A stretch of DNA of 64,000 nt from Micromonospora sp045209745. Lineage in GTDB: Bacteria > Actinomycetota > Actinomycetes > Mycobacteriales > Micromonosporaceae. Shown piece after piece: positions 58,409 through 64,000 of this stretch. Below the pieces are notes generated by a model. The model was not told the DNA's origin, ran no database searches, and worked only from the letters and a program-made list of their open reading frames with translations. The stretch spans positions 806,001 through 870,000 of the forward strand of contig NZ_CP109273.1 of the NCBI RefSeq assembly GCF_045209745.1, written 5' to 3'. Within the stretch, counting starts at the first letter, position 1. Every line of letters begins with the position of its first letter. The position numbers were made by a program, and so were the translations under genes.

Positions 58409-59431
58409 TCAGTTCTGGGCCAGCAACTCGCCCACGTAGCGTGCCACGGCGCGCACCGTGGCGATGGTGCCGGGGTAGTCCATCCGGGTGGGCCCCAGCA
58501 CCCCCAGGCCGCCGACGATGGTGGCGCCCGGGCCGTACCCGGTGCTGACCACGGAGGCGGCCCGCAGGTTGTCGAACTCGTTCTCGTCGCCGATCAGCAC
58601 CCGGGTCGTGCTCGGCTCGGTCTCGCCGATGAGTTTGAGGAGCACGACCTCCTCCTCCAGCGCCTCGAGGATCGGCCGGAGGGAGCCTTGGAAGTCGAGC
58701 AGGCCACCTCGGGTGAGGTTGGCGGTGCCGGCCAGCGCGATGCGCTCCTCGTGCCGCTCGACGAGCGTCTCCAGGAGCACCGTGGCGAGCGTCGTCATCG
58801 CCGGACGCAGCTCGGTGGGCGCCTCCTCGACCAGCGCCTGCACCAACGGTGGCGTATCGGACAGCCGGGCGCCGGCGAGCTTTTCGTTGACCAGCCGGCG
58901 CAGGTCGGTGACGTCGTCGGGGGGCACCGGCCCGGGCAGCTCCACCAGCCGCTGCTCCACGCGCCCGGTGTCAGCGATCATGACGAGCATCAGCCGGGTG
59001 GTCGAGATCGGCACCAGCTCCAGGTGCCGCACCGAGGAGCGGGCCAGGCTCGGATATTGCACGACGGCCACCTGCCGGGTCAGCTGAGCGAGCAGCCGTA
59101 CCGTGCGGTGCACCACGTCGTCGAGGTCGACCGCGCCGACCAGGAAACGCTCGATGGCCCGGCGCTCGGCCGGGCTGAGCGGCTTGACCCGGGACAATCG
59201 GTCGACGAAGAGCCGGTAGCCACGGTCGGTGGGCACCCGGCCGGCACTGGTGTGCGGCTGCCGGATGTAGCCCTCCTCCTCCAGCACGGCCATGTCGTTG
59301 CGGACCGTGGCCGGGGAGACCCCGAGCTGGTGCCGCTCGACCAGCGCCTTGCTGCCGACCGGCTCCTGGGTGGAGACGTAGTCCTCGACGATCGCGCGGA
59401 GCACGGCGAGCTTCCGGTCGTCGAGACCCAT
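58409..59431 (-). CDS. hrcA: heat-shock repressor HrcA
   Basis: This 340-residue repressor has an N-terminal winged helix (L-D-D-R-K-L-A-V-L-R-A-I-V and V-S-P-A-T-V-R-N-D-M-A-V-L-E-E-E-G-Y-I) and a GAF-like core. It binds CIRCE operators and is kept active by GroE. ATG 59431 has AGGAGG upstream and a CIRCE site 57 bases before it, so it represses itself and the downstream dnaJ. Confidence 0.95.
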   Translation of the reverse strand: MGLDDRKLAVLRAIVEDYVSTQEPVGSKALVERHQLGVSPATVRNDMAVLEEEGYIRQPHTSAGRVPTDRGYRLFVDRLSRVKPLSPAERRAIERFLVGAVDLDDVVHRTVRLLAQLTRQVAVVQYPSLARSSVRHLELVPISTTRLMLVMIADTGRVEQRLVELPGPVPPDDVTDLRRLVNEKLAGARLSDTPPLVQALVEEAPTELRPAMTTLATVLLETLVERHEERIALAGTANLTRGGLLDFQGSLRPILEALEEEVVLLKLIGETEPSTTRVLIGDENEFDNLRAASVVSTGYGPGATIVGGLGVLGPTRMDYPGTIATVRAVARYVGELLAQN

Positions 59432-59487
59432 CCTCCGCACCTCCTGTCGCACGTCGGCCGCCGGCGCCATGGGCCGGCCGGGCCGTC

Positions 59488-59514
59488 CTGGCACTCGACT
59501 GTAACGAGTGCCAG
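59488..59514. promoter_or_regulatory. CIRCE operator before hrcA
   Basis: CTGGCACTC-N9-GAGTGCCAG is the CIRCE inverted repeat (consensus TTAGCACTC-N9-GAGTGCTAA), symmetrical over nine bases per arm. It lies before hrcA, which encodes the protein that binds it. The two outermost bases differ from consensus in a compensating way. Confidence 0.93.
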
Positions 59515-59656
59515 TCTACGACGGCGTACCCGCCAGCGCGATGATCAACGGTGGCTCGTCGGTGCGGCCCCCGCCACCCGACTGGGCCGATCGGCCCACA
59601 CTGCCGGCCGGTGTCGCTCTGGTGCGGCGTTGCCACTGGCCCCTACCGTGACACCC

Positions 59657-60295
59657 ATGACTGAACCTCCTCGCCCTCCCGGAGCGGGTGACCCCGGCAA
59701 CTACCCGCCGGAGCCGACCTCTCCGGGCCCGTTCCCTTCGGCCGAGCCACCCACCGCACCACTGTCCGGGGCACCTGGCCCGGGCGGCTATCCCCCGCCC
59801 GGTGGCTATCCGCCGCCCACCGGTGACCAACCGCCGTCAGGTGGCTACCCTCCGGCTGGCGGCTATCCACCGGCTGGCGGCTATCCACCGCCCGGGGGCT
59901 ACCCCCCGGCTGGCGGCTACGGGGGCGCCTACGGCGGTCCCGGCGGCGGCTACGCCAACAACGAGGACAAGACCTGGGCGCTGGTCGCCCACTTCGGCGG
60001 CGCCCTCGGTGCGCTGATCAGCTTTGGTCCTCTGGGCTTCGTCGCCCCGCTCATCGCCTACCTGGCCCGCGGCAACCAGTCGCCGGCCGTCCGGGCGCAC
60101 GCCCTGGCCGCCCTGAACTTCCAGATCCTCTGGTCGATCATCGCGTTCGTGCTGCTCTTCGTGAGCTGGTGCCTGCTCTTCCTGCCCAGCATCGCCGTTG
60201 TGGTGATCCAGATCCTGTTCGGGATCATCGCGGGCATGAAGGCCAACGAGGGCGCCCCCTACCGCTACCCCATGTCGGCCAGCTTCATCAAGTGA
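59657..60295 (+). CDS. DUF4870 membrane protein with Tyr-Pro-Pro repeats
   Basis: The 212-residue protein has a long N-terminal region (1-105) with repeats G-G-Y-P-P-P or G-G-Y-P-P-A (about eight units, DNA repeats at 59785-59930), then three membrane helices of the DUF4870 type: W-A-L-V-A-H-F-G-G-A-L-G-A-L-I-S, then F-Q-I-L-W-S-I-I-A-F-V-L-L, and V-V-V-I-Q-I-L-F-G-I-I-A-G. The Tyr/Pro-rich tail may bind partners or phase-separate. Function unknown. Confidence 0.87.
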   Translation: MTEPPRPPGAGDPGNYPPEPTSPGPFPSAEPPTAPLSGAPGPGGYPPPGGYPPPTGDQPPSGGYPPAGGYPPAGGYPPPGGYPPAGGYGGAYGGPGGGYANNEDKTWALVAHFGGALGALISFGPLGFVAPLIAYLARGNQSPAVRAHALAALNFQILWSIIAFVLLFVSWCLLFLPSIAVVVIQILFGIIAGMKANEGAPYRYPMSASFIK

Positions 60296-60298
60296 GCC

Positions 60299-60324
60299 GG
60301 GCCGGCCGCTCCCCCGGCCGGCCC
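60299..60324. terminator. hairpin 1 between convergent DUF4870 and hemW genes
   Basis: Perfect 10-base arms GGGCCGGCCG and CGGCCGGCCC enclose a 6-base loop, four bases past the DUF4870 stop. It is a rightward terminator candidate. Confidence 0.8.
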
Positions 60325-60330
60325 GTAGCA

Positions 60331-60357
60331 CCCGCTGCCCCGTTCCGGGGCAGCGGG
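60331..60357. terminator. hairpin 2 between convergent DUF4870 and hemW genes
   Basis: Perfect 11-base arms CCCGCTGCCCC and GGGGCAGCGGG enclose GTTCC, six bases before the hemW stop. With hairpin 1 it gives each gene its own terminator. Confidence 0.85.
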
Positions 60358-60362
60358 CCCGC

Positions 60363-61586
60363 TCAGGGCAGCAGGTCGCGGACGACCGCGTCGGCGAGCA
60401 GCCGCCCGCGCAGGGTGAGTACCGCCCGGCCGGCCGCGTACGCCTCGGTGTCCAGCAGGCCGTCGGCCAGCGCCCGCTCGGCGCCGGCTCGGCCGCTGGC
60501 GTCGAGCACCGCCAGCGGCAGGCCGCTGGCGAGCCGCAGCCGCAGCATCACGTCCTCCATGTGCGCCTCGTCGACCGTGAGCACCTCCCGGGCCAGGCCG
60601 GGAGACGCGCCCGCAGCCAACCGCTGGGCGTACGCCGAAGGGTGTTTGACGTTCCACCAGCGGACCCCGCCGACGTGGCTGTGCGCCCCCGGCCCCAGCC
60701 CCCACCAGTCCGCGCCGGTCCAGTAGAGCAGGTTGTGCCGGCACCGGGCCTCGTCGGCGCGAGCCCAGTTGGAGACCTCGTACCAGGACAGGCCGGCCGC
60801 GTCGAGGGCGGCCTCGGCGGCCAGGTAGCGGTCCGCGGCCACGTCATCACTGGGGTACGCCAGCTCGCCGCGCCGCATCCGGGCGGCCAGCCGGGTGCCG
60901 TCCTCGACGATCAGGGCGTACGCGCTGACGTGGTCCACCCCGGCGGCCACGACCTGCTCCAGCGAAGCGGCGAAGTCCTCGGCCCGCTCCCCCGGTGTCC
61001 CGTAGATCAGGTCCAGGTTGACGTGCTCGAACCCGGCGTCTCGCGCCTCCAGTGCGGCGGTGGTGGCCCGGCCGGCGCTGTGCTTGCGGTCCAGGATCGC
61101 CAACACCCCCGGGGAGGCGGACTGCATGCCCAGCGAGATCCGGGTGTAGCCGGCGGCCCGCAGCCGCTTCAACGATTCCGGGGTGACCGATTCCGGGTTG
61201 GCCTCGGTGGTCACCTCGGCGTCGGCGGCCAGCCCCCAGGTGCGGTCGATGCCGTCGAGGATGCGGGCCAGGTCGTCGGCGGGGAGCAGGGTGGGCGTGC
61301 CGCCGCCGACGAACACGGTGTCGACCCGGGGCGGCGGCCTGTCGCCGAGCACCCGGGCGGCAAGTGCCAGCTCGGCGAGGACGGTGTCGGCGTACCCCTC
61401 GCGGCTGGCACCGCCGCCCAACTCGGCGGCCGTGTAGGTGTTGAAGTCGCAGTAGCCGCAGCGGCTGGCGCAGAACGGCACGTGCACGTACACGCCGAAG
61501 CCGCGCGCGCCGACCGCCGCGGTGGCGGTGGCGGGCAGGGATCCGTCGACGGGGACGGTCTCACCATCTGGAAGGACGCCGGGCAT
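60363..61586 (-). CDS. hemW: radical SAM heme chaperone HemW
   Basis: This 407-residue radical-SAM protein binds heme and inserts it into respiratory enzymes. The cluster motif C-A-S-R-C-G-Y-C-D-F (Cys 39, 43, 46) matches C-x3-C-x2-C. Next are G-G-G-T-P-T-L-L and the HemW-type C-terminal domain, with H-N-L-L-Y-W and G-L-G-P-G-A-H-S-H. An ATG seven codons upstream (61607) has a better ribosome site (GGGAGAGG) and is an equally good start. The choice affects overlap with the divergent gene. Confidence 0.94.
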   Translation of the reverse strand: MPGVLPDGETVPVDGSLPATATAAVGARGFGVYVHVPFCASRCGYCDFNTYTAAELGGGASREGYADTVLAELALAARVLGDRPPPRVDTVFVGGGTPTLLPADDLARILDGIDRTWGLAADAEVTTEANPESVTPESLKRLRAAGYTRISLGMQSASPGVLAILDRKHSAGRATTAALEARDAGFEHVNLDLIYGTPGERAEDFAASLEQVVAAGVDHVSAYALIVEDGTRLAARMRRGELAYPSDDVAADRYLAAEAALDAAGLSWYEVSNWARADEARCRHNLLYWTGADWWGLGPGAHSHVGGVRWWNVKHPSAYAQRLAAGASPGLAREVLTVDEAHMEDVMLRLRLASGLPLAVLDASGRAGAERALADGLLDTEAYAAGRAVLTLRGRLLADAVVRDLLP

Positions 61587-61605
61587 GGCCACTAGTGTGC
61601 CCGGC

Positions 61606-62394
61606 ATGACCTCTCCCGACGTCCTCGTGCGGGTCGCCACGGCCCGTGGGGTGACCACGCTCACCCTGGACAGCCCACACAACCGCAACGCGCTCTCCAC
61701 CGGCCTGATGACCCAGCTGCTGGCCGGGCTGGCCGACGCGGTCGCCGACGACGCGGTCCGGGTGATCGTGCTCGACCACCGGGGCCCGGTCTTCTGCTCG
61801 GGTGCGGACCTGAAGGAGACCGCAGCCGCGTACGCCAGCGGGACGGTGCCGGCCGGGATGCTGGGCGACGTGCTCGCCGCGCTCTGGGAGTGCCCGAAGC
61901 CGGTGCTGGCCCGGGTGGCCGGGCCGGCGCGGGCCGGTGGGCTGGGTCTGATCGCCGCCGCCGACCTTGCGATCTGCGCCGATCAGGCGACGTTCGCGTT
62001 CACCGAGGTGCGGATCGGGGTGATCCCGGCGGTGATCTCGGCGACCGTGCTGCCCCGCCTGCACCCGCGCGCCGCCGCCGAGCTGTACCTCACCGGGGAC
62101 ATTTTCGATGGGCGGCGGGCCGCTGAGATCGGCCTGGTCACCGCCTCCGTGCCGGCGGACGAGCTGGACGCGGCGGTGCAGCGGTACTGCGGCTCACTGG
62201 TACGGGGCGCGCCCGGCGCGTTGGCCGGCGCGAAGGAGTTGCTGCGCCGGCCGGGCACTGCCGAGCTGCGTGGCGACCTGGCCCGGCTGTCCGCCCTCTC
62301 GACCGGCTACTTCCTGTCCGACGAGGGGCGCGAGGGGGTCACGGCGTTCCGGGAGAAGCGGCCGGCGCGATGGGTGGCCGCTCTCGACGTCTGA
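61606..62394 (+). CDS. enoyl-CoA hydratase/isomerase family protein
   Basis: The 262-residue crotonase-fold protein has P-H-N-R-N-A-L-S, F-C-S-G-A-D-L-K-E (oxyanion hole loop) and P-A-R-A-G-G-L-G-L-I-A-A-A-D-L-A-I. The conserved catalytic Glu is in F-T-E-V-R-I-G-V-I-P. Such proteins hydrate or isomerise acyl-CoAs, and the specific acyl substrate is unknown. The alternative start ATG 61585 is in frame with GAAGGA nine bases upstream. Confidence 0.9.
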   Translation: MTSPDVLVRVATARGVTTLTLDSPHNRNALSTGLMTQLLAGLADAVADDAVRVIVLDHRGPVFCSGADLKETAAAYASGTVPAGMLGDVLAALWECPKPVLARVAGPARAGGLGLIAAADLAICADQATFAFTEVRIGVIPAVISATVLPRLHPRAAAELYLTGDIFDGRRAAEIGLVTASVPADELDAAVQRYCGSLVRGAPGALAGAKELLRRPGTAELRGDLARLSALSTGYFLSDEGREGVTAFREKRPARWVAALDV

Positions 62395-62672
62395 GCCTCC
62401 GGGTAGGCGTTGCTGTTCGTGGCCCTCTGCTCTGCTTCAACCGGCGCAACACTCGCTGTCCGGATAGCGGACGTGCGGGGTCTCAACCAGGGCGGGCGAC
62501 AGGGCGACGGCGACCCGGCAGGTGAGATCACGACCGGAGCGGGAACGTCGCCAACCGGTACGCGACAACGCAGCCGCCCCCGAACCGGCCAACCCGGACC
62601 CGAATCGCTCGGACGACCCGGAGAGCGCAGGCGGGGACGTACGCTTGTCGGACTGTCGATCTGGGGGTGTGG

Positions 62673-63527
62673 GTGCGAACTCGGGCAGCTGTGGCGGGTG
62701 GAGTCGTGCTCATCCTCGTCGCCGTGATCGCGATCTGGCTCGTCGTACGGCAGGTCGGTGACCGCCTCCAGCTGCCGTTGACAGCCCGGAAGTGCACCGT
62801 GCAGGCCGACGGCCGGGTCGCGCTGGACGCCGATCAGATGGCCAACGCGGCAACGATCGCGGCGATCGGCGCGAAGCGCGGAATGCCCGAGCGGGCCGTG
62901 GTGGTCGCACTGGCCACCGCGTACCAGGAGTCCGGGCTGCGCAACCTCGCCGACGGCGACCGCGACTCGGTCGGCCTGTTCCAGCAGCGACCGAGCCAGG
63001 GCTGGGGCACCCCGGCGCAGATCCGTGACCCGCGCTACGCCTCCAACCGGTTCTACGCGGCGCTCAAGAAGGTGCGCGGCTGGGAGGAGATGCGCGTCAC
63101 CGACGCCGCCCAGCGGGTGCAGCGCTCGGCCTTCCCCGAGGCCTACCAGAAGTGGGCCGACGACTCCGAGGTCCTCAGCCGGGCCCTGCTCGGCGACGCC
63201 ACCGGCGCGGTCGCCTGCACGGTGGGGCGTACCCCGGTGATGCACGGTGCGGCGGCGGCCGCGCAGCTGACCCGCAACCTGGTGTTGGACTGGGGGTTGA
63301 AGGGCACCGACCCGACGGACCCCACCGGGCTGGCGGTGACTCCCGGCGACCAGCGCGACGGCTGGCGGTACGCGCACTGGCTGGTTTCACACGCCCAGGA
63401 CCACGGGGTGAAGCGCGTCAGCTTCGGCGACCTGGAGTGGACCGCCCGGGGCGGCACCTGGGAGCGGGTCGCCGGCCAGCAGAGCCCCGCCGGCCAGGTG
63501 GTGGCCGAGGTGTTCAACGAGGGCTGA
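62673..63527 (+). CDS. membrane-anchored lysozyme-like protein
   Basis: The 284-residue protein begins with a membrane anchor (about 5-25: A-G-G-V-V-L-I-L-V-A-V-I-A-I-W-L). An outer domain of lysozyme or transglycosylase type follows: A-T-A-Y-Q-E-S-G-L-R-N-L-A-D-G-D (catalytic-type Glu) and S-V-G-L-F-Q-Q-R-P-S-Q-G-W-G. GTG 62673 or 62667 can start it. The family is common in actinobacteria, where the activity is mostly untested. Confidence 0.78.
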   Translation: MRTRAAVAGGVVLILVAVIAIWLVVRQVGDRLQLPLTARKCTVQADGRVALDADQMANAATIAAIGAKRGMPERAVVVALATAYQESGLRNLADGDRDSVGLFQQRPSQGWGTPAQIRDPRYASNRFYAALKKVRGWEEMRVTDAAQRVQRSAFPEAYQKWADDSEVLSRALLGDATGAVACTVGRTPVMHGAAAAAQLTRNLVLDWGLKGTDPTDPTGLAVTPGDQRDGWRYAHWLVSHAQDHGVKRVSFGDLEWTARGGTWERVAGQQSPAGQVVAEVFNEG

Positions 63528-63749
63528 CCGACCCGGATCTCTTAACCGGCAGTAAACGCACAATCGGACAAAATACCGCAACGACCCCTATTGATCACGG
63601 GGGCATCACTCTACGCATCGTCCTCGCTGCACCGGGTCCCACTGAGACCAGCTCGCGCAACACGCCTTCCCCGATGCCACGGCTACCGCGTTACGATCGG
63701 CGGCCTGTGCCAGAAAAAGGTTTCACCTCATGGGGAGGGGTACGACGCG

Positions 63750-64000
63750 GTGTTCGATTACGGCGACCGGACCGGTTACGAACCGATCAGCGACACTGAC
63801 CGCAAGGAGTTCCACGAGCAGGGCTTCCTCCTGCTGCGCAACGTCCTGACGGAGGACCACCGGGCGGCGCTGGAGGCGGCGGTCGACCGCGTCTACGCGG
63901 AGGAGCAGGCAAAGGGCACCACCAAGAAGGACGGCACCCTGCACCTGCTGGGCTTCCTGGAGCGCGACGAGCTCTTCGGCGAGCTGCTGACCCACCCGAT
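63750..64000 (+). CDS. phytanoyl-CoA dioxygenase (PhyH) family protein, cut by window edge
   Basis: The first 83 residues are visible: M-F-D-Y-G-D-R-T-G-Y-E-P-I-S-D-T-D-R-K-E, then F-H-E-Q-G-F-L-L-L-R-N-V-L-T, the typical start of non-heme iron/2-oxoglutarate PhyH oxygenases. The iron ligands lie beyond the window. GTG 63750 follows GGAGGGG by nine bases. The 222-base gap upstream is AT-richer around 63540-63590 and probably contains the promoter. Confidence 0.8.
   Translation, partial: MFDYGDRTGYEPISDTDRKEFHEQGFLLLRNVLTEDHRAALEAAVDRVYAEEQAKGTTKKDGTLHLLGFLERDELFGELLTHP

Noticed and set aside
59785..59930. Tandem DNA repeats as a mobile or variable-number element
   Set aside because: They encode the G-G-Y-P-P repeats of the DUF4870 protein in frame and are explained by the protein sequence.

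Overview
The window is a very GC-rich actinobacterial chromosome segment, most likely Micromonospora or a close relative (Micromonosporaceae). I base this on the third-position G/C bias, frequent GTG starts, an XRE/DUF397 cassette, the phoH-ybeY-CNNM-era block, the hrcA-dnaJ-rsmE block and the dnaG-dgt neighbourhood. It is almost entirely chromosomal core and metabolic DNA. I see no phage, insertion sequence, CRISPR array, rRNA or tRNA.

Layout. 1-1409: inositol-3-phosphate synthase overlapping a truncated UbiA-type prenyltransferase, then a 626-base gene-poor gap with an AT-rich promoter island. 2036-8371: a minus-strand sugar operon (ROK regulator, ABC ATPase, permease, binding protein, Gfo/Idh/MocA dehydrogenase). 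8636-13126: a DrrAB-like ABC exporter whose ATPase and two permeases are separated by a four-gene XRE/DUF397/zinc-finger-like cassette. 13180-18213: hypothetical, dnaG, siderophore-interacting protein with an iron box, dgt, VOC protein. 18467-27598: roadblock protein, ppdK, GH20 hexosaminidase, secreted C39-like protein, dusB, glyS. 27714-32213: small proteins, then a zinc operon (znuA-znuC-znuB-smtB-zur) behind a Zur-like box. 32409-37733: membrane proteins, an acyl-CoA dehydrogenase, a SIS protein preceded by a coupled 30-codon ORF, and an alpha/beta hydrolase. 37846-42128: a TPP riboswitch, the ykoE-ykoD-ykoC thiamine/HMP ECF transporter, and a stand-alone thiamine-binding protein. 42318-49147: gnd, pirin, uppS, recO, a DUF4097 lipoprotein and an acyltransferase. 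49303-53531: era, a degenerate cytidine-deaminase-like protein, CNNM, ybeY, phoH. 53663-62394: serine hydrolase, HIT, SDR, rsmE, dnaJ, hrcA with a CIRCE operator, a DUF4870 protein, hemW and an enoyl-CoA hydratase. 62673-64000: a lysozyme-like membrane protein and the start of a phytanoyl-CoA dioxygenase.

The most unusual signal is not a gene. Seven long palindromes (15-26 base arms, mostly with one mismatch or none) sit in intergenic gaps, five of them at convergent gene ends. Three (near 41.0, 43.9 and 56.4 kb) share one architecture: a C-rich tract, the palindrome, then a G-rich tract. Two of those three (43881 and 56349) have arms alike at 22 of 24 bases, so they are copies of one dispersed element. 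One palindrome lies inside the ykoEDC operon and one lies between zur and the next gene.

All functional calls come from reading the sequence and recognising families. No database search was run.
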